DNA from: Tubulanus polymorphus
Taxonomy: Eukaryota > Nemertea > Palaeonemertea > Tubulaniformes > Tubulanidae
Reading direction: 5' to 3'
Length of the DNA: 64,000 nt
NCBI RefSeq assembly: GCF_964204645.1
Contig: NC_134031.1
Coordinates: 6,245,001 to 6,309,000 of the forward strand
This document shows positions 12,260-24,400 of this stretch, piece by piece (position 1 is the stretch's first letter; every line of letters starts with the position of its first letter). The position numbers were made by a program, and so were the translations under genes. Below the pieces are notes generated by a model that was not told the origin of the DNA, searched no databases, and saw only the letters and a program-made list of their open reading frames with translations.

Positions 12260-15200
12260 TTAAAACATGCCAAAAACAAGGACGACAATCAACATCGGTG
12301 TTATATTCAAAACTGCGATGCTAGTTCGAAAAGCTGATGCTGTCATTTCGCAGTGCGGCTTATCGTATTGTTCATACTCCGAAAATATCTCCGGGCGGGC
12401 GACCATTTTCCTGCGGTCCTGAAATCAAGTATTCCAATTACTGCGCATTACAAAACATCAGATAGTTCCATAATTTTTCATTACAAAATATGTAAAAATA
12501 TCTAGTTAGAAATATACATGATGCACGAAGTATATATGGAGTACTCACGGCATATTGATGCATGTCATCCGCGTAGCATAAATGTGAAATATTCACTTTG
12601 TTTATGGTTTCCTGGTATTGGCGCATCTGTGAATCTGTTGCATCGTTCGGAATTTCGCTGTAAAAATTTCATGATTATTTTCATAATTGCGTTGGGTGAA
12701 AAGCACATGGATGTTCTAGATACCTACTTTGGGGCCATTTTTGCTCGATTTATTGTACATTTATGTTTTATCTCATTGTATGCGAATATTATGAAGATAT
12801 AAAACATCGAGGAGAAAATCAGGGGTACGGATTGGTAAAATACCATCAAAACGTGTTGAAATCGAAATCTATTTTCATTGAAATGTTACATTATTGGCAT
12901 CCTCGCTTGCCAGGGTTTGATCGCCGCCCGCTGGAGCACACGCTTATACAAACCCGGGCCGCAAACCCTTCATTGCTCTATTACATCGCCCAGAATTTCT
13001 CGGGCAGATAGGCTAATGCTCAGCACCCGCCAGTCTATGTCTAGCCAATCCGATGCGTGGTATTTACAGAACAAACGTCGTGCTGGTAAAAAGGCACCTG
13101 ATTGGTTAGATATATAGACTGGTGGACGCTGAGCGGGAACCTGTCCGCCCAAGAAATTATGGGCGATGTTCTGTAGCTTGGAGTAATCAATCAAATGATT
13201 ACTCCAAGGTAATAGAGCAATGAAGGGTTTGTATTGGCGCGAGCTTCAGCGGGCGGCAAATAAAACCTGAAAAGCAAGGTTGCATTAATGGACGATATTA
13301 CTAATACATGTATAAGTTGACGAAGAAAAATGTAACAGGATAATAAAGGAGGATTGAAACAATTGATATTTTTATGTTTTTACTAAGATCGTCCATTTAT
13401 GACATTTTTCCAATCAACTAGCCTCCTTTCGTGTGGCAGTCGTTTTTTTCTCTATTTGATTGCTCATTGGCTTTTGTATAAATTCACCAATGGCCATTGG
13501 ATATTCAATTTGTCTGATTTTCAAGCGATTCCGAAATTGGCATCGTATTATTGAATGCTACGTAGTTCGCTTTTCATTCTTAAGAATTAGACGGAACTCC
13601 AAAAGAATAATCACAAATTCACCAACTCATTCGTGATGCGAAGCAAGGTATCCCTGGGAATTATTTGTACACTGTGATACTTAAGATAAGATAAAAACCC
13701 ACTATTTACAAATTAAAAGAATTCTAAAATCGAGAATTTATTTATTGAAACAATCTAGAATATTAGAACACGACGTTTCGATCTCACCCTAAAGATCATC
13801 GTATGATACTTACTTCTTTCGTCCGGGCCATGTTTGTGCTATTGCTTCAGATGTATTGGGATGTGTTGAGCACATGGCCAACGGGATTCGTGGATAGTAG
13901 TAGAAAAACACGTAACACATTTCTTCGCGTGTAGACTCACCTCCCTGTGTGGATTTTTTCATTACTCATTATTTTCATGTTTAGAAAATCTGACCCTCGT
14001 TTGCCAGGGTTTGATTGCCTCCCACCAAAGCTCTCGCCAACAAGTTTCTTTGGTGGACAGGTCTATGTATCAAGCCAATCAGATGCGTGATATTGATGGA
14101 GCAAATCTGCTGGTGAAAAACAACGCATCCGATTGGCTTAATGCATAGACTAGTGGCCGCTGAGTAGCAACCTGTCCGCCTTAGTAATCTTGGGCGGTGT
14201 ATTGGACTAATGACTCGGGTCTGCAGCCAGAGTTTGTGTTGGAGTGAGCTTCAGCGGAAGGCAATCAAACCCTGGCAAGCGAGGATGGAATAACTATGGA
14301 CTTCAAGTTAAATGGCATAACACGGATGACATGCCGGATCTATTCCTCGAAACCCGCGGACGATATGTCACTTACCCGACTCATGTCAGTCCTATCCATT
14401 GTATTGTAGGTGCATTCTACCAGCAAAGAGTCTCCCTGAAACAGTAAATTTAGATCAATCTTAATTTGCATAATCCGGATATAATATTTATCTTGTATAC
14501 CTGAGTGAGCTACCAGATCTCGGCGTCTACTAAGTATACAGGGTCTAATTATGCTGCTACGTACCTGTTTTATGGTTACCTTTGATGGCAGCCATCTCCA
14601 GGTTTGGTAGTCAAAATCGTACGACATATCCTCAACAATTGGTTTCAGCTCTTTACCGTTACGGAAATGACGTAGGCGAACCGCCCTGCCCAATAAGTGT
14701 GCGTGTGAGACGACGGTTATCACATGGATTTCAGTAACATTACTACGCTGAAGCGCCTGTAAAGGTTTGCATTCTTTAGCATCATCTCTTTTGTAATTTT
14801 CAATACAAGAAAATCCGTATGCGATCATAAAGATCAACTGTAATAGTACAATCCATTCCACCTGAAGATGGCCATTTGTCAACAGCCGAAACGTCGTGGG
14901 TTCAAACTGATAAATTCTATCGAATTGTGGGATTTCTTCATTTATTTTAGTACATACAATCCATGCATAATGGCAGCGAGGTGATGGCTAATATCGGACG
15001 ATAGAATCAACCAACACGCAGGGCGTCCCTTACTAGAACTTCCCCCCAGAAATAACGGATCCGCTCGTGCCCTCTTAAAAAACTTTTCTGTATTGAAATT
15101 TCGTCATTTGGGGCAGGCAATCAATTTTTCAGACACCGAACAGGGCTTCTGTGTTGGAGCCGATAGAATGAGTCGTTATATCGGAGTTCAACCCTTCAAG

Positions 15201-18200
15201 GTAACTGCCTTTTCCCCCCAGCAGTCAAATGCGTGGCATAGTCCTAACATGCCCCTTTGTGTCCCTAAGAGTTTAGTCTTTGTTGTATGTATGCCTCCGT
15301 GAGTTGCATCTATCGTATTATATTCAGCATCTACCTTATCTATACAATTCGAGGGGCACCATCCTTCTAACTCGAATTTCTGTTGTTTCGGAGGAATGAT
15401 CATAGCATCTTTTTGCCAGAATGTTATACCAGGGTACATGACACCAACATCGTGTGTTCTCATCTCACTTGTATAATGCACCCGCATACCGGAACTGTCT
15501 TTTACACCTACGTACATATATCGGAAGAAAGATTTCATTCGAATATCAAATCGATGAGATTTATATCTAGAATGTTGTTTCATTTTGATTATAATTTCCA
15601 CTTGTCCCTTTCGAGCCGAAATAGCACTCTCGACCACAGTTACGCATCAGAATAATTGCAACGCGATCAAAAATGATGGGTCAGTGGTGGTGGCGGTGAT
15701 GATGGTGTAGATGATAGATGATGATGACGATGGTGGTGATGATATTGGCCAACTGATCAAGAGGAGAAACGGAAAATGATCTTACACCGCGAAACTCGGT
15801 GCGATAGAAAGGTTCAAGGACGTCTGGTTAGTGTTGCAGGGTATAAACACTATATACGTACCGGACAGTTTATCGGGATTGTCGTAGTGAATTTGTAAAA
15901 GGTAGTATCTCGTTTCATCTGGGCCGCCAATTGGTAATCCTATGTGGTCTGGCATGATTATAGTCTGTCGGCAAAAAAGAAAATAAGTTTCGAGGTGATA
16001 AAACGCAGGAAAATCAAAAATTCTTAGTCCCACAAAAAACCCGCAAAGTTAAGATATCCGCTTCCTAAAATGCATTTGAAATCCGAATTTTCGATTTTTC
16101 AATTACTATTAACGAATGATTTTGCTTATGAGACTTAATTCTTGATTCGTGACAAATTGTGAGGTTCTACCTCATCGTAGCTGGGGCAATCTTTATTATC
16201 ACAGAGAAAATTGACAGTTCATATGATATGATTATGATAAAAACAATTTCTTACTTCGCCTCCGACTGCGAAACCTGCAACTACAGTCAAACATCTGCCG
16301 ATGTACCTTCTCATTTCCTGGCCGTAACAATGTCCATGCCTTCCGACTACGGAACTATAGTCAGCTTTTGGACACGAGTAGAGGAGCATGTGATGAACCA
16401 TACGTTCGTTACCTGGCTGCACAACGTGGTCAATCTGAAAAAATCATATACATTTTATGCTAACGAAACTGGTTTCAATGTGGCGTTAGCCAAGTAGGTG
16501 TGGTGGGCCTGTAAGAGACACCAATCAAATCAAAACATATCGAACAGAATCTACTAATTAGATACATAACAGGTTCAATTCCTACGTTGGTCCGAAAAAG
16601 TGTAAACTGAAGAAGTGTAAACTTCAGTTTACACTTCTATGGTTGGTCAATCCCCAAGATTAAAACTACCAGTTTTTAACCAAACTGCTACTAACGACGT
16701 GGCGTTAAAACAAAAAGTTCAAAATGCTAAAACGAAATTGGAGGAGATGAGTGTCATATAATTTTGTTTTTCTTATGTGGCCCGAATCAGCCACCGTTAC
16801 CGTCGATATACGGAACTTACCGCGACAGCGTGGTGTTTGGTTGGGAGATCGATCTCAAACATAGCGCAATAGTACGTCGTGTCAAGACTCGGAATTGTAT
16901 ACTAACGTAAAAATATAAAGTTAGATCGATAAGAAAATTTTCCAGTAATACTTATCGCCGTAAAATTTGAATTATATAATGCTTAACCGTTTGCTGTGAG
17001 GAATATTTTCAAATATACTTAGCACGGTTGTATTGGAAATGTATTGCAATTGAATTGTTGTGTAGTCGGAATTATGTTATGCAAACGGGTTTTATAATTC
17101 AACAGACGTTTTTGTAAACAAGATCCAGCGTTTTCATGTCTGGAGGAACTTTCGTCAGTTTAGGCTTGTCGAGCAGGTACAGCGTCTTCGTTCCGCGGGT
17201 GTGGCCGTGGTAATGTACTTTGGTCTCGTCGGAGGGATCGGTATCCGAGTAAGAATACACGATTCGCATAGCACTTTCCTGTGAAGAGATACGTAGATTT
17301 TTATGATCGGTTTTTTTTACTTGTGAAAGTGGAGAAAGATATAAATCCACTCTATCAATGCGCATGCTAGATCTTTTCTGGTATCGGGCAGAAATCGTTT
17401 AAGATTTTTTATCCCATCGAATTTAAAATCCTTTATACTACATCACTCACCTGTATTTCGATGTCGTTTTCCTTATCGCATGTGTCGAGATTTCGTCTGA
17501 AAACGAGTGTCGTTTTACCATCCGTTTCAGCACCCCGCAACAAATGCCAATCTTGCGATGTATCTATGATTGGCATGCCAATGCTAGTCGGGGCGTATCG
17601 ATCCTAAATTCGGGAGGCAAAATATTATAGAAACTTTCCGTTCAGAAATTGATATTGAAATTGAAATTGATAGCTTGATATCGTGTCCGTCGAAAAATAC
17701 GTTTAAGATATCTATACCCAATGTTCACCCATATCAAACTTACAACTTATGCAGCTATCAACCTGCACACACTTTGTACACACAACCCCAGGCTGCAACC
17801 CCCCTCAGACTTTCGACTGACATTCACCATTTTTGCGAAACATGTTCGTTCGGGCGTTTTTACCCCCTGCGGCGGCAGTACCCCGGACCTTTTTCTTCGA
17901 AAATGAATTAGGATGTCATGTCTGAACCATCAAATTTAAACAGACATTCACCATTTGTGAAAAAATGCGTTCGTCCAGACTTCACCGTTCAAAAGGTGAT
18001 TGCCTTGTTTATGCAATTGAGATTTCTTATGAGACATAACTTGATTTATATTTCCCCCGATGATGACTCTTTGTGGAGATTCGAAAAATTTTAGAGCATA
18101 AACTAAATGCGTGCACAATTTTGGGTTACCAGCTATCGTATTATTCGTTTATGTTTTTTTTTTAGATCATTTAGCCAACTATTTTCCGAATATTTTAGAA

Positions 18201-18900
18201 TCTATGTTCAACTATCATCATCATGCTATCGTATTTAATGAGCGGAAAAAAATCACGAAAAGGTGCACGTTTGTTGAGCGGTGTTAGTGGTTAGAGGGAT
18301 CGACTCTGAGAATCCAGGTTTTGTGTGTTCGAACCCTGTATATGACGGTAGTGCCCCGGGCAAGAGACTTATCCACATCGCCTCTTTCCACCCAGGAGTA
18401 AGTGGGTACCTGGTCTGCCTCCTGGGCGCCTAGTATAGCTGCTCGCACGTAACTTCTCCCCGGGTAGAGATGACTGTTACATGGTAAGAGTTATAGGCTG
18501 GGGGGTAATAATACCGATTTAATGCAAAGCGCTGTTAAACATTGTATCGGTGGAAAGGTCTCAAAAGAAATTTAATTACTACGTCTATATCGCTAGATTT
18601 ACGTACGTGAAACATAGGTGTTCCATCCTTGGTCACCCACCCGATCACCATATCTGAGCCTTTCATTGATCCGGTCGGAGACAAACCGAAACCGACGTAG
18701 CCAGTAGTCTCCACCGTCACCTTAAACGTGAGGAATCTCTTCCGGGGTTCGTCGGACTGGTCGTAGCGCCATTCTAACGAGTACTTCTTCGCGTCGCCAT
18801 CGAGAAACACTTTGTTGGGAAAGATTATCTGGCAATTTGCATCTTGGAAAAACGCCAGGGCTATCGCCAATGATATCGCGGATATAAGCAGGCTCCTCAT
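12260..18900 (-). CDS. MOXD1: DBH-like monooxygenase (MOXD1 type), 12 exons, complete
   Basis: Exons (minus strand, in order): 18900-18607, 17603-17451, 17278-17108, 16901-16821, 16434-16255, 15964-15862, 15507-15335, 14756-14565, 14435-14376, 13944-13814, 12657-12549, 12418-12260. They join in frame to 601 residues, close to human MOXD1 (about 613). Residues 1-23 are a signal peptide and a DOMON domain follows. The copper type II ascorbate-dependent monooxygenase domains keep the expected ligands: His247-His248 (VHHMLLYSC), His319 (LLQIHYDNP), His403-x-His405 (SHAHLLGR) and Met478 (REEMCYVFFYYYP). The last 18 or so residues are hydrophobic, as in a tail anchor or GPI signal. The enzyme class hydroxylates using two copper centres in the secretory pathway; the MOXD1 substrate is unknown. 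Exon 3 uses a weak donor (GTCTGT), which is the least certain junction. Confidence 0.92.
12901..13279. mobile_element. MITE family M1, copy 1 (intron of MOXD)
   Basis: Imperfect terminal inverted repeats: the left end is CCTCGCTTGCCAGGGTTTGA followed by GCCGCCCGCTGGAGC. The right end is GCTTCAGCGGGCGGC...CCTGAAAAGCAAGG, close to its reverse complement. The interior is itself partly palindromic (TGATTACTCC / GGAGTAATCA) and non-coding. It lies between MOXD exons 10 and 11. Confidence 0.85.
13675..13805 (-). repeat. Retroelement-tail-like repeat next to MOXD exon 10
   Basis: On the minus strand the segment reads ACGATGATCTTTAGGGTGAG then ATCGAAACGTCGTG. The same module occurs on the plus strand at about 39463-39620, and both copies carry AAGATAAAAACCC at the other edge. 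The GATGATC...GAAACGTCG signature recalls ends of Penelope-like or related retroelements. Only the end module is present. Confidence 0.55.
13995..14284. mobile_element. MITE family M1, copy 2 (intron of MOXD)
   Basis: The left end CCTCGTTTGCCAGGGTTTGA plus TTGCCTCCC is mirrored at the right end by GGCAATCAAACCCTGGCAAGCGAGG read inward. The ends match copy 1 at 12901-13279, while the interior is shorter. It lies between MOXD exons 9 and 10, so two copies flank one exon. Confidence 0.88.
14858..14945 (+). repeat. Penelope-like terminal fragment in MOXD intron 7
   Basis: The segment carries CCTGAAGATGGCC...CAGCCGAAACGTCGTGGG and then GAATTGTGGGATTTCTTCAT. The last block is also found in the terminal repeats of the Penelope-like fragment at 31636-32270. 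It is an orphan end fragment. Confidence 0.6.
15670..15755 (+). repeat. Short GGT/GAT-rich simple repeat
   Basis: A low-complexity run of GGT, GGC and GAT triplets lies in the MOXD intron between exons 6 and 7. It resembles in miniature the long repeat at 28235-29005. Confidence 0.8.
18265..18540 (+). mobile_element. tRNA-derived SINE in MOXD intron 1
   Basis: The head has a tRNA-like box A (GTTAGTGGTTAGAGG) and box B (TGTTCGAACCC) about 35 bp apart, as in a pol III promoter. A GC-richer body follows (CCCAGGAGTAAGTGGGTACC). The tail TGCAAAGCGCTGTTAAAC resembles LINE-derived 3' ends used for mobilisation. It lies antisense to the gene. Confidence 0.8.
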
Positions 18901-18999
18901 TTTGCGTTAATCTGAATATTTAAAATCATCGTTAACTGTGTATGTTCCAACAAGATGTTTTCGTTCCAGTCAGAATTTTAATCAACTATAGTAAAACCT

Positions 19000-19125
19000 A
19001 TGGTACATAGGAATTTTGCTGAGAGAGCTTTTCAATTTACTGCGCCTGAACTTGTGAACGTTCTGCCTAGTCATATTAGATCTAGTCCTACGGTCGAAAC
19101 TTTTAAATCAAACCCGAAAACATAA
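19000..19125 (+). pseudogene. LINE reverse-transcriptase C-terminal tail fragment
   Basis: A 41-codon frame matches the conserved tail of CR1/L2-type LINE proteins: ERAFQFTAPELVNVLPSHIR followed by ETFKSNPKT (compare the family pattern FxxxAPxLWNxLPxxIR...FKxxLK). It ends with a stop, then a 3' region that includes TGCGCTATAT and AATAAAT. It is a severely truncated insertion. Confidence 0.75.
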
Positions 19126-19493
19126 CCTCTTAAACGAACCTATTTGCCTTAAAGTTTTTTAACAAATCGACAATTTCGGAATCTCAATGTAAAGTGCAAA
19201 AATTACTATGTAGATAGTGCGCTATATCAAGAAAATAAATCATTATAATTATGAATATTGAATGATGCTAATCACTGTATTGAATTAGTTCGTTAACCAA
19301 GGCGAATGAAATTATAGGTGAAAATCCGCAAAAAGCAACAGCAGTAAAATGTAAGTAATATAAGGAATATACGTCAAACAACTTGAAATGCCAAAAACTT
19401 GAAATATCATAACGCTAAAACCTAGTATCAAAAATAAATCAAATACCTAAATATCATTATCAAGAAACCATAATGATTCCTTGATAATGGTTT

Positions 19494-19835
19494 TTAGATT
19501 TTAGTTGAAAACCGAAAATTTGGATCTTTAATGATGAATTTTAATCTTACGATATTTTTAATTTTTATTAGCTTCGTGATTGTAGGACTTATATTGAAAC
19601 TCTTCTTCCGCGATTTAAAGTTTTTCCTCGTCAGTAGAAATTTCAGTTTCAAATAAGGTTTTTCAGATTTAGACTGTAAAAGCTTCGCGAAGCTCAAAAA
19701 CCCGATCCCTAAATAAACAATATACATGAAAATGGATAGAGCTTCTAATTCTGAATGTATTTGAATGATTATCCACGGTATAGTATCGAACTTTGCACTT
19801 TGCCCGAAGATAGAAAATGTAGCTCCCGAAAACAT
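19494..19835 (-). other. 113-codon ATG-initiated frame, coding status doubtful
   Basis: The frame starts with a true ATG and has a hydrophobic stretch (LSIFMYIVYLGIGFLSF) and a basic C-terminal half. No family is recognised and there is no visible promoter or exon neighbour. It lies between MOXD and the DNase gene and may be a chance frame in AT-rich DNA. Confidence 0.15.
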
Positions 19836-20584
19836 TTGTGCAAAGAATTTATTTACTATGAAAATGAGATTTTACTGTTTCTACTTTGATGGATTTTCAC
19901 CTATCTGACCTCTGTATATACCCGAGATTTACGAATGAAACTATACTGTTTCGAATTCTGACAAATGATTGATTGGAATTTTAAAAAACGAAGTCTGTTT
20001 TCGGTTTGGAATCAAATTCTTACCAAAGTTACTGATATCCTTTTGAAAATAATTGATGTTCATTTAACACTGATGCGTTTTGATTGCCTGTTTGTCTATA
20101 CAACCAGTCCCGTGTGCTTATGCTCGGCGAGTGTCAAGAAAAAATATTCTAAATTTTTTACTTCTGGAAAACCAGTCTTGCTTAACACTCTGTCGTAAAC
20201 ACAATTTCTAATTTTAGTTCCGTAACCGTACCTCACTCTAGGGCGTAAAGAGTATTGAAATCTCAATTATATAGTTTGCACAAAGGGTTTCTTTTCTTTA
20301 TAGCCTCATTTTCTCATTTTGTCGATAAAGTTAAAGGAATTTTAGTTTCACGTCGACATTACAAAAACGGCTATACAAAATATTGAGAGCGAGGTTTAAT
20401 ATGATCTGAGCAATTACAAATAATTCGAAAATGATCGATCCAATGTTACGGAGTAACGCTAAGCCCTCCGCGGTGTTCTGCTGAAATTAGATCACCCTCG
20501 TTGCTAATTAAAAATCTTATTGAATAAATTTGATTTTCAATCACGGTGCACAATTTTTGAGTAACCCAAATAGGGGTATATGTA

Positions 20585-20715
20585 TGTGCATAAGTCTCAA
20601 TCGGTCCCGTGTCTCATCTTCGCTCATCAAGGGATTTGAACCCACTAAGCTTTAAGTCGATCCCCGAACCCATTGACCTCGCGACTCTTTAGAGTCGTTA
20701 CCAGCCGACCAGAAT
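20585..20715 (-). mobile_element. Possible tRNA-derived SINE fragment
   Basis: The minus strand carries GGTAACGACTCTAAAGAGTCG, GGTTCGGGGATCG and a box B-like GGGTTCAAATCCC. The layout suggests a decayed tRNA-related element, but no cloverleaf could be drawn. Confidence 0.4.
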
Positions 20716-21115
20716 CCAGTCGTGCCAATCACAGCGCTTGTAACAAATCACATTAGGCTTCTGTTGAATTTCCCATTGAATGGACCAATCAGCGAACGTT
20801 AAGCGAACGAGGAAGTATATCGCAAGTTGATATATGACGTCACGCGCAAAAGCGCCAATAATGGAATCTCGCGTCGTTAGGCCAGGGAGTGCCGGAGCGA
20901 TATGGCAGGCGAAGATGAGAATAGACGTTGTAAGTCCTAAAATCTCCACCCAATCAATGTTTTTCTTAAAACTCATAAACGCCCTGGACTCGGGGCCTTT
21001 TTATAGATTTAAACGAAAAGTGACAATCTTATAATTTACGACATAATATATTCAAAATGTCCATAAATTACATGTGGCCTACCCGAGGAATAGATTTTGA
21101 ACTATCGTCATCAAA

Positions 21116-21401
21116 AGCCGCGGTCACACGAGAGCGTTTTGACCCGAGCCAACCATTCACACCGATGCCAAATTGGGTCATACCGGTTCTACTCGAGCAC
21201 ATTTTGGCATCGGACCAAAGAACATCGGATCAGGTAAAATTGCGCGTGAATGCTTTACTGGTTCTGGAAGCAACTCACTTCGCTTTGTCAAGGCATTGTT
21301 ACGAGTGAGTGGTTAAGGATGATCGCACCCTCTAATTAGACACGAACCAAAATTTGACTCGAAATCAGCTTGAGCCAAATCGTACCCGTGTGATCGCCGC
21401 T
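21116..21401. mobile_element. MITE family M2 (286 bp)
   Basis: The left terminus AGCCGCGGTCACACGAGAGC and the reverse complement of the right terminus (AGCGGCGATCACACGGGTAC) are alike over about 20 bp. Further inverted similarity follows inward (GACCCGAGCCA / TGGCTCAAG). The interior is non-coding; the 83-codon frame over it is an artefact. Confidence 0.75.
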
Positions 21402-21427
21402 AATGACTATGGAATCCGCTGTAACAT

Positions 21428-24400
21428 TCACGAAGTATGCACCGATACCGTTATCTTGCACGTGATCGGTATTTCAAATCGACACGCAACGGTGATATCG
21501 TAATTGTCATGTAACCAGTGATCTAGACCGTAAACGTACGGCGGCGAACTATGGTAAGACGCTAGACCTTTCGCGTTCAAATTCGAAGACACAACGCTCA
21601 ACGCGTTATTGCTAATAACTCCGGGGAAAGCCCTCTGAAAACATTTCAGCGCGCCCATAACATCGGGTTCGTAGTTCCGTTCGGCTCGAACCTCGTAGTA
21701 TCGCGTTTTGATTTTCAACGGGGTAATCAGGAAATTCGCCCGCGACCTAGCGACGGATTTTTCCTTCCTGTAGATATCGCGTACGCGGTTTTCGTCGATA
21801 GCAAATCCACCTTCAGTTACGGAAAACGACCATTCCATATCCAGTTTTTGTACGACATTCGGGTTTTCTAGAAATTTCGACGAGGTCATATTATATACGA
21901 AATATTTTCAAAAAAGCCTGGATTGACGGAAAGTCATTTCGAATTGGAGACATGTGCTTACTTTTTCCAATGAATCCCATTTCTATTGGATAATGATCGC
22001 TTACGTCATAGACCTGCAATAACAATGTAAACGATGAGCGGGGATGGACCTAGGAAAATAGGTAGATTTCGTTTGGTTTTTTATTTGGTGTCCCTTACAA
22101 ACCCACCACACCTGCTGGGAGCGAATCAGGGGGAAAACATTTTAATGGGGAGGCAGGGGTCCGGACCCCTTATACCAACCCCTAAATCCGCCCCTGATTA
22201 AGGTGCAATTGATGGCCGGTTAAATAAATGTTAAATAAATGTCATCACTAAAAAAAACTGTGGTACACACCTCGGTGTCGTTTAAATTATAGATTTCATC
22301 AAATCTGTATATGTTCGTGAGACCAGGCACAACGGCATCTTGAAGGTTAACTCCCGCTACTACAAATCTAAAAATTCCAATTACCATCATATTATCTATA
22401 TCTATATACACGTGACATTCGATTTGGTGAAGTGTATAAAAGAGATTATCTGCAGTAAGTTTGAGTTCTAGTGACAGAAGAGCCTGTGACAGACGAGGAG
22501 AATTTCATCGGACAATCATTCGCCGTTTCGTCTGCGATTGAATTCGGAAGCAAACAGTTGACTCATTTATGGGATTCGCTGATCAAATGATCACATGATT
22601 CAGTATGTAAGTATTTCAGCGGAGTGAATTTAGCAATCGCTGATTAAAGATTCGTCGATGAGGTCTGGCTTGTTTGATCTGTGCGAGTCGATTTGCCGAA
22701 TTTTTGCCAAAAATTGCCAAAAATTCGCATCAGTTCCCAAACCCGAAAAGTCGAAAAATCGATTCGCCGATGAAATACACTGTCTGTCATGGCCTTAATT
22801 ACGTACTGGTTTTGAAATTACAGACAAGAGCTGATTAGCAATAGCCATCTATGATATATATTACTTCTTTCCTTGTGAGGCGAAAACTTAATATTTTTTG
22901 ATACGAGAAACGAGATCGAAATAGAATGCGCAGACGTTATACGTCACCGCCACCAACAAAACCAAATCACCCGCCATCGTTATTCCGAGGAAGAGTTTGC
23001 ACCCCATAAACTAAGGATTCTGCATTGTATTGCGTGGCGTTGACAACCATATGAATCTAAAAGTCAAAACTTGAAACGCTGAAAAATAGTATTTCGTTCG
23101 CGAAACATATCATACCTATCATAAGCGCAATCTGTGTTTCCAGTAGTTGTGTCTGCGCAGTTGTCCAACAACCAATAAAATCGATGATCTCTTGACAGAG
23201 TTACTTTTGGCCAATCGCGACTTTTAAGGAAATCACAATCAGCGTTGAAATCTCCCAGGATCATTATATCCTTAAAATACAATTTTCGAACAGGTTTTTG
23301 TTCTATTTTGTTTCAGTCAAATTTTTCAAAACGTCTCAATGCAATGACTTTTTGTTTGTTTCGTTTTGTTTGCTATCCACCATATCATCAGAGAGCTTTT
23401 TAAAGTTATTGTTGCACGATATATTTCCTCCGATGCTAGATAAGTTTTCTTGAAATTTACATCGTTTATTGTCAAGTCAAATTTCAAGTCCTACGATGGA
23501 CTTTTAGAACTTTCAGAGCTATTCTAATCGAGGAGAGTTACAAATCTTGGTGGGCTAAGTTCATATATTTACCTCTAAATCCCACATTTTCCGAACCTTC
23601 TCATAAACCAACGTAAGATTGTTTAGTTCATTAACTACGTCATCTGGTCTCGTGTGTGTGGCAATCAGTGCAAAATCCTCAACATCTATTATGCGAATAT
23701 ATGACCCATAAACTGTCGATCTTTTACATATAAAAATCATTTGTATGCATCTACGAACCTTTGATGCATCTATGAACCTTCAGATTGTTTTTGATGTAAA
23801 ATAATTCATGAAAATCTCAAATCGGGAGGCGCAAAGCCCACCGCACACGATCGAAAATTGCGCACGCAAATTGTGCTGTGCATACTAGGCGTTCGCCGCA
23901 CACTCTATGCTCAAATGAGCTGTGATATGCATAAGCATCATGCCTTTCACAATGCTCCCCTTGATGCAATACCCTCAATCTGGACTTTTTGCGACGGAGA
24001 AGTATTAAAGCAGAAGAATTCCGTCATATTCATGTACATTCGACAAGGATGACGGTGCTTGTAAATGGTGCACACGTATAGCGACTGTCTACGCGGGTAA
24101 CCTCGTGTTGTCGGCCTTTTAAAGCTTTGAACAGAACGACTTAATCATTCAACAAAATGAACTTCTCTTCTGAAACGCATCTTTTTTTTAAAGTTATAAA
24201 ACGTATATAATGCTATAAAAGTGTATACAGCCGTGTGTTCTATTCGCGCTGCTTTTCGTTTTGCTTCAGGCAATTTGATTACGGATCGACATTTCAATAC
24301 AGGCCTCAATGAAATCTTACAATTCAATTCGTTTCAAAAGAAGTGTTCATTTCGATCATATGAACTCATCGTTCTGTAATTTCTAGAGTTTTAGAATGAA

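Noticed and set aside
14376-18900. MOXD gene truncated after the ECTYNTMDR exon
   Set aside because: This was considered first, but three further exons (13944-13814, 12657-12549, 12418-12260) restore the Met ligand and the C-terminus in the correct phase.
21057-21308. 83-codon plus-strand frame as a gene
   Set aside because: It lies mostly inside the M2 inverted-repeat element and has no motif.
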